The notes beneath the pieces are model-generated. The model saw nothing but the letters and a program-made list of their open reading frames with translations, was not told where the DNA came from and did not search any database. 64,000 nucleotides of DNA. Origin: CBDBBY01 sp965203215. GTDB taxonomy: Bacteria > Pseudomonadota > Alphaproteobacteria > Rhodobacterales > Rhodobacteraceae. The stretch spans positions 1,302,001-1,366,000 of the forward strand of contig CBDBBY010000001.1 of assembly GCA_965203215.1 (NCBI GenBank). Direction: 5' to 3'. This document shows positions 35,687-43,803 of this stretch, one piece after another. How positions within the stretch are numbered: the first letter of the stretch is position 1; each line of letters opens with the position of its first letter. The position numbers and the translations under genes were made by a program.

Positions 35687-36493
35687 GTGGCGGCTATTCC
35701 GAATTTGACTAGGTCTACGCTTAAAGTGATACTCGATTCGAATTCCAAGCTAGTAGACTTCATGATGCAGAACAGTTTGGACTTCACGCCTTGTCGAGAT
35801 GGCATAACCTTCTGTGTTTCCAAAGCTGGAATGAGCCTTGAGGAATGCAAGCCCGCGGTTACAATAAGGTGGGCGAGAAACAATACGTATCGCCTGAAGA
35901 GATTCGGAGTCGATTCCTTTCAAGCGGATCCGAAAGAATTCGTAAAGAACAGGCCCAAATTGGCGGCCACAGCGTTGGTGGCTAAATCAATCATGGCTCT
36001 ATATCTTGCCGCCTGCACAGATATCTGCGCGTCTCCATACGTCAAAAAACGGGACCCACAAACGAACCAATCCGCTGTAAACGCAATGCTATCGACATTA
36101 AAGGATGCGATCAATTGTGGTGATGTACCAAAGGAATCGGTTGACCGAGCCTTCTTCTTCAAGCCGAACATGTTACCGTCCCAAATTGTGGATAGCGTTG
36201 GTTGGAATTTGCCGGCAGATTTTGACAGGTTTGCCGATCTGTCGTTTGTATGGCTCCGCAATAGGTGGACCACGTGGGCTAACTGTTTTGAATTTCACGA
36301 GGCAGCACCTTGCGGAAAGAGAATATACGACTCGGCCTTTGCAGATCCGAGCCCTAAACCGCTGAACTATGTTATCAGTGATACCAGTGCCAAAGATGCG
36401 ATTATAGCTATGCACGACACAATTTATTCGGAGGAAGCCGAGAGATTCAAGAATGAAGATGTTTTCGACGTTGTGTGCAAACCCAAAACCTAA
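35687..36493 (+). CDS. Uncharacterised 268-residue protein
   Basis: I do not recognise this protein. It starts at GTG 35687 with GAGGG nine bases upstream. It has no signal peptide, no clear membrane span and no repeats. Nine or so cysteines are spread along it, with a cluster around CTDICASPY. Aromatic- and Trp-rich segments (SFVWLRNRWTTWANCFEF) lie in the second half. Codon use and base composition are more AT-rich than the neighbours, and it has its own strong promoter with a dyad, all suggesting acquisition by transfer. It sits alone between glk and the pca cluster. Confidence 0.6.
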   Translation: MAAIPNLTRSTLKVILDSNSKLVDFMMQNSLDFTPCRDGITFCVSKAGMSLEECKPAVTIRWARNNTYRLKRFGVDSFQADPKEFVKNRPKLAATALVAKSIMALYLAACTDICASPYVKKRDPQTNQSAVNAMLSTLKDAINCGDVPKESVDRAFFFKPNMLPSQIVDSVGWNLPADFDRFADLSFVWLRNRWTTWANCFEFHEAAPCGKRIYDSAFADPSPKPLNYVISDTSAKDAIIAMHDTIYSEEAERFKNEDVFDVVCKPKT

Positions 36494-36598
36494 TAGATGG
36501 GCCCGCTGCAACAAAGATTCGGCTTTAGCTGATGTTCAGTTTTCAACTCAATCCGATCCATAGCAAAAAATGGGTCGCTGCGACGCAAAGGACAAAAA

Positions 36599-37009
36599 TT
36601 GCGGAATTTAGATCAAAGTAGCCTGCATCGTGAAGGTCTCCAAACAAGGCGGCAAGTACTTGGCGATTCGCATGTGGATCGAGCGATCGCGGCGACGAAC
36701 CAGTTCGACGCGTCATTTCAAGAACTGATTACCGAGGCCGCTTGGGGACGGGTCTGGTCCCGTCCAAACCTTACGCTGCGAGACCGTTCTCTGATCACGA
36801 TTGCATTGTTGGCAGCTCTCGGACATGACGAGGAGGTGGAAATGCACCTGCGCGCAACTTCGCGGACTGGAGCAAGTAAACAAGATGTCGTTGAGACACT
36901 GCTGCACGTCGCCATTTACGCTGGAGTTCCTGCGGCCAACCGAGCATTCCGAATCGCGAAGAGGGTGTTCGCTGAATTGGAATCCACGAGCGCTCAAAGT
37001 GATAAATGA
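36599..37009 (+). CDS. pcaC: 4-carboxymuconolactone decarboxylase
   Basis: Removes CO2 from 4-carboxymuconolactone to give 3-oxoadipate enol-lactone. The 136-residue single-domain protein matches the family: WGRVWSRPNLTLRDRSLITIALLAALGHDEEVEMHLRA is the core with the acidic residue and histidine of the active site, then TLLHVAIYAGVPAANRAF. TTG 36599 is the start, supported by AAGGA seven bases upstream. It leads the pca cluster, 22 bases before pcaH. Confidence 0.9.
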   Translation: MRNLDQSSLHREGLQTRRQVLGDSHVDRAIAATNQFDASFQELITEAAWGRVWSRPNLTLRDRSLITIALLAALGHDEEVEMHLRATSRTGASKQDVVETLLHVAIYAGVPAANRAFRIAKRVFAELESTSAQSDK

Positions 37010-37031
37010 TTCCGACGATGGCTAGAAGATA

Positions 37032-37736
37032 ATGACGTTCTTTCAAAGAAAGTTGGAGAGGCAGCCTCCGGCCTTTACCCCGAAGTACAGAAGCAGCGTT
37101 GCCCGCTCGCCTGGAAGGGCCTTGGTTTCGATCGGGAACTCGCCGGGCGAATTGACCGGACCTTCGTTCAGCCGGGAAATTCTTGGTCCGAAGGACAACG
37201 ACCTTATCGTTAACTTTGCGAGCCCCGGGCAAAGTGCCATCGGTGAACGGATCATTGTTCATGGCCGGGTTGTGGACGAGAACGGAAAGGGCGTTTCCGG
37301 CGTACTTGTCGAAGTCTGGCAAGCGAACGCCGGAGGGCGATACAGGCACGCGGTCGACACGTATTTGGCTCCGCTGGATCCGAATTTCGGAGGCTGCGGG
37401 CGCACCATTTCGGACGAGGATGGCGGATATGAGTTCAGAACGATTAAGCCGGGTCCCTACCCTTGGCCGAACGGAATTAATGACTGGAGGCCTTCGCACG
37501 TCCACTTTTCCGTATTCGGCCATGGTTTCGCGCAGCGGCTGATCACCCAGATGTATTTCGAGGGCGATCCGCTTATCCCGTTGTGCCCGATAGTGAGCAC
37601 AATCCCGGACAAGGAGGCGGTCAGCCAGCTTGTGGCTGCATTCGATTGGCCTTCGACAATTCCGATGGACGCCCGGGCGTACAAGTTCGACATCGTCCTC
37701 CGCGGCAAGCGTCGCACGATCTTCGAAAACTTCTGA
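37032..37736 (+). CDS. pcaH: Protocatechuate 3,4-dioxygenase beta subunit
   Basis: The iron-bearing subunit of the intradiol dioxygenase that opens protocatechuate to 3-carboxymuconate. Length 234 residues. The four iron ligands are visible: Tyr104 in GGRYRH, Tyr143 in GPYPWPN, and His156/His158 in RPSHVHFSVFG. The conserved VHGRVVDENGKGVSGVLVEVWQANA strand precedes them. It pairs with PcaG, encoded 10 bases downstream. Confidence 0.93.
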   Translation: MTFFQRKLERQPPAFTPKYRSSVARSPGRALVSIGNSPGELTGPSFSREILGPKDNDLIVNFASPGQSAIGERIIVHGRVVDENGKGVSGVLVEVWQANAGGRYRHAVDTYLAPLDPNFGGCGRTISDEDGGYEFRTIKPGPYPWPNGINDWRPSHVHFSVFGHGFAQRLITQMYFEGDPLIPLCPIVSTIPDKEAVSQLVAAFDWPSTIPMDARAYKFDIVLRGKRRTIFENF

Positions 37737-37746
37737 TTTTGGTGCA

Positions 37747-38367
37747 ATGATGGTTCAGCGATTGAATTACCTCGACGAATCCGCGTCCCAAACCGCAGGC
37801 CCATACGTGCATATCGGCTGCGCCCCGAATTCTTGCGGATTGACGGGAATGTACGGCGGGCGTGATCTGGGCAGCACGATGACGGATGAGCACACCAAGG
37901 GAGAAAGGTTGACGGTGCTCGGCCGGATATTCGACGGGACCGGAACGCCGTTGCGGGATGCTCTTGTGGAGATCTGGCAGGCGGATCATTCCGGATTGTT
38001 CAACAGTCCGAACGAAACCCGCGGCAACGCGGATACTCATTTCACTTGCTGGGGAAGACAAGCGGTCGACACGGACACTGGCGAATTCAAGTTCGAGACG
38101 ATAAGGCCGGGCCGGGTGCCGTATTTGGACGGGCGCATGCAGGCGCCGCACATTCACTTCTGGATTGCAGCGCGCGGAATAAATCTGGGGTTGCATACGA
38201 GGATGTATTTCGGCGACGAGCCTGACGCGAACAAGTCCGATCCCGTGCTGAGCCGCATAGAACACAAATCGAGAATTGCTACGCTTATAGCGGAAGTCGA
38301 GGATGGAACCTGCAGATTCAATGTTAATCTCCAAGGCGGTCTGGAGACGGTTTTCTTCGATATTTGA
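37747..38367 (+). CDS. pcaG: Protocatechuate 3,4-dioxygenase alpha subunit
   Basis: A 206-residue partner of PcaH with the same beta-sandwich fold: GQ-like TAGPYVHIG at the start, VLGRIFDGTGTPLRDALVEIWQADHSG, and APHIHFWIAARGINLGLHTRMYF. The iron-ligand tyrosines are absent, as expected for the alpha subunit. Two adjacent ATG codons (37747 and 37750) are possible starts. It helps form the substrate pocket of the (alpha-beta-iron) oligomer. Confidence 0.92.
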   Translation: MMVQRLNYLDESASQTAGPYVHIGCAPNSCGLTGMYGGRDLGSTMTDEHTKGERLTVLGRIFDGTGTPLRDALVEIWQADHSGLFNSPNETRGNADTHFTCWGRQAVDTDTGEFKFETIRPGRVPYLDGRMQAPHIHFWIAARGINLGLHTRMYFGDEPDANKSDPVLSRIEHKSRIATLIAEVEDGTCRFNVNLQGGLETVFFDI

Positions 38368-38376
38368 GATAATTGA

Positions 38377-39231
38377 ATGACAAAGTTCACGACACTCGAC
38401 AACGCCGTCGTCGAGCACATTCGCCCCGGTGACACTGCTGCGTTCGAAGGATTCACGCACCTCATTCCACACGCTGCCGCACACGCGGTCATACGGGCAG
38501 GCATTGACGATCTGACTCTTGTCAGAATGACGCCCGACATAATCTACGACCAGTTGATCGGCGTAGGCTTGGTCCGCAAGCTAATCTTTTCGTACGCGGG
38601 AAACCCGGGTGTTGGGCTGCTCCGGCGATTTCGGGACGCGGTGGAGCGAAAATGGCCCAAGCCGCTGGAGCTTGAAGAACACTCCCACGCGGCAATTGCG
38701 AATGCATATGCAGCAGGCGCTTCCGGAATGCCTTTCGCGGCTTTCCGAGGGTACCGCGGATCGGGATTGCAGGCCGTCAATCCGAACATTCGGAGCATTG
38801 AATGCCCGTTTACTGGTGAAACAATATCCGCTGTCCCCGCTATTGCGCCTGATGTCACATTCATTCACGCGCAGAAGGCGGATAGAAAGGGAAACGTCCT
38901 TATCGACGGCATACTGGGTGTTCAAAAGGAAGCGGTGCTGGCGGCTGACCGCGCCGTCGTTACGGTAGAGGAGATTGTCGACGATCTTTCCGCCCCTCCG
39001 AACGCCTGCGTCCTACCGTCCTGGACGATTGCCGCGATAGCTGTCGTTCCCGGCGGAGCTCATCCATCTTACGCTAGAGGATACTACGTCAGAGACAATG
39101 CCGCATATTTGGCGTGGGACAAGGTGGCTGCCGACCGGCAACGATTTCGAGACTGGATACAGGAAAACGTCATGGCATCAAAGCCGGAGGACTTTGAGAA
39201 TCGTGTAGCGCATTTGCGGAGTACACCATGA
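38377..39231 (+). CDS. catI: 3-oxoadipate CoA-transferase, subunit A (CatI type)
   Basis: A 284-residue subunit of the two-subunit transferase that moves CoA from succinyl-CoA to 3-oxoadipate. It follows the longer, glutaconate-CoA-transferase-like layout used by CatI: IRPGDTAAFEGFTHLIPHAAAHAVIR (CoA loop), SYAGNPGVGLLRRFRDAVE, and AQKADRKGNVLIDGILG with VLAADRAVVTVEEIVDD. It ends four bases into the start of the B subunit gene (ATGA overlap), so the two are made together. The name pcaI would also fit by context. Confidence 0.85.
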   Translation: MTKFTTLDNAVVEHIRPGDTAAFEGFTHLIPHAAAHAVIRAGIDDLTLVRMTPDIIYDQLIGVGLVRKLIFSYAGNPGVGLLRRFRDAVERKWPKPLELEEHSHAAIANAYAAGASGMPFAAFRGYRGSGLQAVNPNIRSIECPFTGETISAVPAIAPDVTFIHAQKADRKGNVLIDGILGVQKEAVLAADRAVVTVEEIVDDLSAPPNACVLPSWTIAAIAVVPGGAHPSYARGYYVRDNAAYLAWDKVAADRQRFRDWIQENVMASKPEDFENRVAHLRSTP

Positions 39232-40010
39232 CGACCCAAAAGTACACGCCGGATGAGATGATGATCGTCGCCGCCGCGCGCTCGTTGCGAAATGACGACG
39301 TATGCTTTGTAGGTATTGGCGCCCCGTCGGCCGCATGCAATCTTGCCAGGTTGACTACGGCGCCGGACATTACTTTGATTTACGAATCCGGAACGATCGG
39401 CACGGCCCCGAATGTTCTGCCGCTGTCAATCGGCGACGGCGAACTTTGCGATACCTCGCTGACGACCGTGCCTGTGACGGAAATGTTTCGCTATTGGCTG
39501 CAAGGCGGCCGAATTACGGTTGGTTTCCTCGGTGCCGCGCAACTCGACAGGTTCGGCAACATAAACACTACTGTGATTGGCCAATACGAGAATCCCAAGG
39601 TGCGCTTGCCAGGCGGCGGCGGAGCGCCCGAAATTGCCACCTCATGCGAAAAGGTCTTCATTGTGATGAAGCAATCCCGCCGAGGTTTCGTCGACAAGAT
39701 AGATTTCTTCACGTCTTTCGGCTTCGGGTCAGGTCATAACGACAGGAGCGAGCTTGGGATCAAAACCGAGGGGCCTTCCCTGCTTGTCACTGATTTGGCT
39801 GTTTGGAAACCGGACGAGTCAACCAAAGAACTGAAGGTTGTTTCGCTCCACCCCGGCGTCACGCGAGAGCAGGTGCAAGAAACGGTCGGATGGTCCGTCA
39901 GTTTCGCATCTGACGCCTCGGTCACCGCGGAACCTTCCAATGATGAGCTTGAGACGCTTCGGGACCTCCGGGCGCGTACGGCTGCCGCCCATTCCGGCAA
40001 CGACGCGTGA
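39228..40010 (+). CDS. catJ: 3-oxoadipate CoA-transferase, subunit B (CatJ type)
   Basis: A 260-residue catalytic subunit. The glutamate that forms the CoA thioester is expected at Glu53 in LIYESGTIGTA. Other family features are VGIGAPSAACNLARL, FLGAAQLDRFGNINTTVIGQ, the glycine run LPGGGGAPEIA and VTDLAVWKP. Together with subunit A it produces 3-oxoadipyl-CoA; the thiolase PcaF that would finish the pathway is not in the window. Confidence 0.87.
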   Translation: MTTQKYTPDEMMIVAAARSLRNDDVCFVGIGAPSAACNLARLTTAPDITLIYESGTIGTAPNVLPLSIGDGELCDTSLTTVPVTEMFRYWLQGGRITVGFLGAAQLDRFGNINTTVIGQYENPKVRLPGGGGAPEIATSCEKVFIVMKQSRRGFVDKIDFFTSFGFGSGHNDRSELGIKTEGPSLLVTDLAVWKPDESTKELKVVSLHPGVTREQVQETVGWSVSFASDASVTAEPSNDELETLRDLRARTAAAHSGNDA

Positions 40011-40438
40011 GCATTCGATTTGTGATGCCTCGACTGAACCTCGGCACAAATTGGCAAATTATGAAGGCAATCGTCGGATTATTGATCGGATACTTGGTCT
40101 GCAGCGACCGCCGGGATGGAATTGAAGCCAATTCAATGCCTGTGTCATCGAACAAGGACGGCTTTGCGGCTTGGCTGCTAAAGAGCAGTCGCTCGGCTTG
40201 GGTCGCTGGACTTAGGCACATTGCCGGTTCTCCGACAATGCGAAGCAAAACGAAGTTTCGGCCGTGGCAAGCCGAAAGGCGCGTTCGCAGGCCAGAGCCC
40301 AGCAGCGATAAAGAGCGCGGGCTGGCGCAGCTCCGCACGCGTCGCGCGGTCATTGCATAGGTCGGCGCATGCAGACTAGGCGCAAGGATTCAATCGGGCT
40401 TCGGCCAAACTGCGAGATTGCGCCGGAGGCAGATTGAG
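40011..40438. other. Spacer between catJ and pcaB
   Basis: No convincing gene. A 117-codon frame begins at a GTG overlapping the catJ stop and runs to 40360, but it is Arg/Ser-rich, matches no family I know and lacks codon bias. GGAGG at 40424-40428 is the ribosome-binding site of pcaB. Confidence 0.4.
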
Positions 40439-41509
40439 ATGTTCGTCTATCCGATAAGCGGTTCGCCTCTTGCGGGCTTGTTCGGCGACGCCGATTTGGA
40501 ACGGTTGTTTGCGTCCGACGCGATGCTGGAACGAATGATCCAGTTTGAAGCGGCCCTGACTCGTGCCCTTGGTTGCGTCGGAATCGTTTCCCAAGACTGC
40601 GTGTCCAACACTATGGAAATTCTGAATAATTTTCATGTGGAGATTCAGCGGATCAATGTGGCCACCGCCCGCGACGGCGTTCCGGTTCCCGAACTGGTGC
40701 GGCAGCTTCGCGCGGCGATCAGTTCGCCGCACGATAAAGATCTGCATATCTGCGCTACAAGTCAGGATTTGGTGGACTCGGCATTGGCTATGGCATTGCG
40801 AGAGGTCAATTCAATCCTCGCTGGTCGACTTGAAACACTCATCAAAACTTTTGAATCCCTTGATCGTGAATTCGGGCAAAATGCGTTGATGGGTCGAACC
40901 AGAATGCAGGATGCTTTGCCGATCAAAGCAGGAAACAGAATCAACGTTTGGCTTCGAGCTCTTGATCGGACGGCAGGCCAGTTTCCGAGCGTAAGGGAGT
41001 CGGTCGAAGTTCTGCAATTCGGCGGTCCTGTCGGAGATCGAAGGAATCTGGGCGATAACTCCAAGACCGTCGCCGAGCGAGTTGCCAAAGAGCTGGGATT
41101 GAATGAAATCGGTTTCGCATGGCATGCAGACCGGGGCCGACTTGCAGAATACGCCACATGGTGCTCGGCGCTTACGGGATCGCTTGGCAAAATTGGTCAG
41201 GACATCGCTTTGATGGCTCAAATGGGAGAAGTGGGGTTTAAAGGAGCCGGAACGTCATCGGCGATGCCGCACAAGAGCAACCCGATACGCGCCGAGGCTT
41301 TGGTGACTCTTTCCCGATACAATTCCGTTCTTGTGTCCGGCATGTTTCACGGCATCATGCACGAACAGGAAAGATCGGGTTCCGCGTGGGCACTTGAGTG
41401 GCTGGTCCTGCCGCAGATTTGCGTGGCCGCAGGCGCTTCGTTGAACTCTGCGGCGGCTATGGCCCGATCAATTTGTCGAATTTCGGACGAGTCGATGACC
41501 GATCCCTGA
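40439..41509 (+). CDS. pcaB: 3-carboxy-cis,cis-muconate cycloisomerase, 3' end probably frameshifted
   Basis: Lactonises 3-carboxymuconate from PcaGH. It belongs to the fumarase/aspartase superfamily: TSQDLVDSALAMALRE (region 1), LMGRTRMQDALP (region 2) and the signature GTSSAMPHKSNPIRAEA (region 3). GGAGG lies ten bases before ATG 40439. The frame stops at 41507-41509 after DESMTDP, 356 residues. The adjacent frame continues with LNLIAERVLAER, which lines up with the usual NLDLT-G-L-MAE segment, and stops at 41602-41604. One base missing near the CCC at 41504-41506 would explain this. The active-site part is intact, so activity may persist. Confidence 0.83.
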   Translation: MFVYPISGSPLAGLFGDADLERLFASDAMLERMIQFEAALTRALGCVGIVSQDCVSNTMEILNNFHVEIQRINVATARDGVPVPELVRQLRAAISSPHDKDLHICATSQDLVDSALAMALREVNSILAGRLETLIKTFESLDREFGQNALMGRTRMQDALPIKAGNRINVWLRALDRTAGQFPSVRESVEVLQFGGPVGDRRNLGDNSKTVAERVAKELGLNEIGFAWHADRGRLAEYATWCSALTGSLGKIGQDIALMAQMGEVGFKGAGTSSAMPHKSNPIRAEALVTLSRYNSVLVSGMFHGIMHEQERSGSAWALEWLVLPQICVAAGASLNSAAAMARSICRISDESMTDP

Positions 41510-41616
41510 ATCTCATCGCCGAGCGTGTGCTTGCGGAGCGCCATTTTCAACCGAAAACACTTGTCGAAAATCTGGCAAGCGACCGAAACGGCTTCGCAAT
41601 TTGAATTCATGATATT

Positions 41617-41692
<76 letters not shown>

Positions 41693-41734
41693 GAGTGTAG
41701 CCCTCTTGTATGAGTTCCTGCATTTTGTCAAATT

Positions 41735-41960
41735 CTTTCGGTGCGATGGGTGCATCCCATTTTTTGGTCAGGCGGCTGCGGCGCGGCCAACGCCTCGGTC
41801 AGGAAAGTCGTGCGACAGGCGTTTTCAAAGCAGTCGGCGGCGAGCAGGGCGTTGGCGCCCGCGCTAGACCGGTGGCGCCCTGCCTGTTTGAATCGATTCC
41901 CGACGATGCGCTTGCAGGAGCTTTCCATAATGCCGAACCCGACCGGTAATGCTCGTTTCC
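41735..41960 (-). pseudogene. ISKra4-family transposase C-terminal fragment
   Basis: Read on the minus strand from 41960, the sequence encodes SCKRIVGNRFKQAG, then SSAGANALLAADCF, and after a frameshift the remains of the last codons, followed by the outer end (TGACCAAAAAATGGGATGCACCC). It matches the remnant at 2990-3466 and has no N-terminal part. It lies just beyond the 5' end of the tRNA. Confidence 0.7.
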
Positions 41961-42019
41961 GATGGAGGTCGTGGTGCCAACGCCTGACGGTCGCGCTTGG
42001 CAATTACTGAGCGACATTA

Positions 42020-43021
42020 TTACTCGGCCGGGGATCGTCGCTCTATGTCCTGCCACCGTTTCTCCATCTGTTCCGCCAGCCACCGATCATAGGCTAATCT
42101 CGCTTCGCGTCCGATGTTCGGATCACCGCCTGCGGCCAGCAGCATTTGCTCGACGTTGGCTTCCCCGTTGATTCCCGCGGCGTGCAGCGGCGTCCAGTCG
42201 TCATTGTCCTTGTCGTTCGGGTTCGCGCCTGCCGCGAGAAGGAGTTTCACGACGTCAGCGTATCCATCCCTTGCTGCCAAGTGCAGCGGCGTCATGCCTG
42301 ACGTGTCCTCGGCATTCGGGTCCGCGCCCGCCTTAAGCAGTGCAAGCGCGACGCCGACATGTCGGTTCATTGCCGCCGCATGCAGCGGCGTCCAGTCGTC
42401 AAATTCTTCGGCGTTTGGATCCGCGCCCGCTTTCAGAAGCGCAAGTGCGACGCCGACATGCCCACCCCATGCCGCACCATGCAGCGGTGTTTGATTTGAC
42501 TCCTGCTTGGCGTTCGGGTCCGCGCCTGCCTCGAGAAGCAGTTTCACGACGCCGGCGTATCCCGCCCTTGCTGCCGGGTGCAGCGGCGTCATGCCAGAGA
42601 TGTCCTCGGCATTCGGGTCCGCGCCCACTCCCAGCAGCACAATCGCGACGCCGGCATGCCCGCCAAATGCCGCCCCGTGCAGTGGTGTTCGTTCCAGATC
42701 CTGCGACAAGAGCCACGGATGCCGCTGGCTCACGGGCACGGCGTTCAGATTCGCGCCTGCTTCCAGCAGCACAATTGCAACGCCGGCATGTCCTTCCCAT
42801 GCCGCCGCATCCAGCGGCGTGTCCCCAAAAAGGTTGACGACGTTCGGATCCGCGCCCGCTTCGAGCAGTGCAAGCACTTCGTTCTCATCACCTGCAGAGG
42901 CCGCCTCGTAAAGCTGCGGATGGTGAATGTTTCTAAATGAGGTGGCCGATGCTTCCAATGCGCCGACCGAAATTGCAACAGCCGCGAGCGCAAGCCGGAC
43001 CATACCCTTAAATTCATTCAT
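42020..43021 (-). CDS. Exported ankyrin-repeat protein
   Basis: A 333-residue protein with a signal peptide (MNEFKGMVRLALAAVAISVGALEASA, cleaved near 28) followed by about eight ankyrin repeats of 33-36 residues. Repeats show the TPLHAAA...G..GVA..LL.AGADPNA consensus, with several nearly identical copies at the DNA level. A basic tail (EQMEKRWQDIERRSPAE) ends it. Such proteins mediate protein-protein contacts, here in the periplasm or outside the cell. GGGGA precedes ATG 43021. It is flanked on both sides by ISKra4 fragments, so it may have moved with them. The partner is unknown. Confidence 0.85.
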   Translation of the reverse strand: MNEFKGMVRLALAAVAISVGALEASATSFRNIHHPQLYEAASAGDENEVLALLEAGADPNVVNLFGDTPLDAAAWEGHAGVAIVLLEAGANLNAVPVSQRHPWLLSQDLERTPLHGAAFGGHAGVAIVLLGVGADPNAEDISGMTPLHPAARAGYAGVVKLLLEAGADPNAKQESNQTPLHGAAWGGHVGVALALLKAGADPNAEEFDDWTPLHAAAMNRHVGVALALLKAGADPNAEDTSGMTPLHLAARDGYADVVKLLLAAGANPNDKDNDDWTPLHAAGINGEANVEQMLLAAGGDPNIGREARLAYDRWLAEQMEKRWQDIERRSPAE

Positions 43022-43106
43022 GTACGCTTCCCCTCGATTGGCACAAGCCTGATCGTCGCCACCCGCAAACCGAACGGATGGCCGGCCGCCTGTCAATGCT
43101 TCCGTG

Positions 43107-43140
43107 TCTCAACCATGAAATTGCATTCCTGTCGCCGACC
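43107..43140. repeat. 34-bp repeat, copy 1
   Basis: These 34 bases match 51839-51872 at 32 positions. In the other copy the minus strand supplies the ribosome-binding site and start of nadE. Here it lies about 85 bases upstream of the ankyrin gene on the same strand, with no long frame following its ATG. Confidence 0.6.
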
Positions 43141-43803
43141 CTGTTGTCTGGGTTGATTTCCTTTTTGGTTCCGCCGCTTTTTCCTGCGTTTCCGGCATCG
43201 CCCGCCACCGGTCTCGTTTCCGGAACTGAGGCCGAACACCGGTCGCAGTTCCCCTTCATTGCCACAAATGAGTGCCGAGAGGTCCGCATATTCGGTCTGG
43301 CCTGTCAAGAGTCGGGGCGCGGCAGGCAGCTGCCACCGCGGAGCCTGAAACCCGTGCATCTCATGCCAGAATCGATCCCGATCAAGCAGATCTTTATCAA
43401 AGAGGACTTCCGTTTTCACACGCGGATTGTTCATTCAGACATCACACTTCCAGATGCGGTCGGAAGGAACGTCCACTCAATCGCTTTGATGGCCTTCAAA
43501 CGCTGCATAGAAAACAATCGTTGGGCTGAATTTCTTGATTGGATGGTTTGTCGCGCTCCCGTCCGCCCAAAATGGGACGCAACCCGGTGCGATGAGTGCA
43601 CCCATAATTTTAGGTCAGGCAGCTACGACGCGGCAATCCTTCCAATTGATGATCTCGGGCTTGCGGTTGTTTGCGAAGCAGCGTTCGACGGAGAACAGGG
43701 TGCTGGATTCGGCTTTCGACCGGCGGCATCGCGTCCGTCCAAAAAATATGGGACGCACCCAATTGCTTGCGCCAAATCGACAATGTAGGAAAGTGTCTTA
43801 AAA
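43141..43803. repeat. Spacer with two converging ISKra4 ends
   Basis: No intact gene. On the plus strand 43493-43560 encodes a transposase tail (FKRCIENNRWAEFLDWMVCRA) followed by outer-end bases. On the minus strand 43610-43765 encodes another (AVERCFANNRKPEIINWKDCRVVAA) and its outer end near 43586-43612. The two tails converge, with ends back to back around 43560-43612. They lie directly before the methyltransferase gene. Confidence 0.6.

Noticed and set aside
40007..40360. 117-codon frame overlapping the catJ stop by GTGA
   Set aside because: Coupled start is suggestive, but the Arg/Ser-rich sequence has no family resemblance and no coding bias.
43078..43788. 236-codon plus-strand frame before the methyltransferase
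   Set aside because: It runs through the 34-bp repeat and two opposite IS tails; only the transposase tail at 43493-43560 is meaningful.
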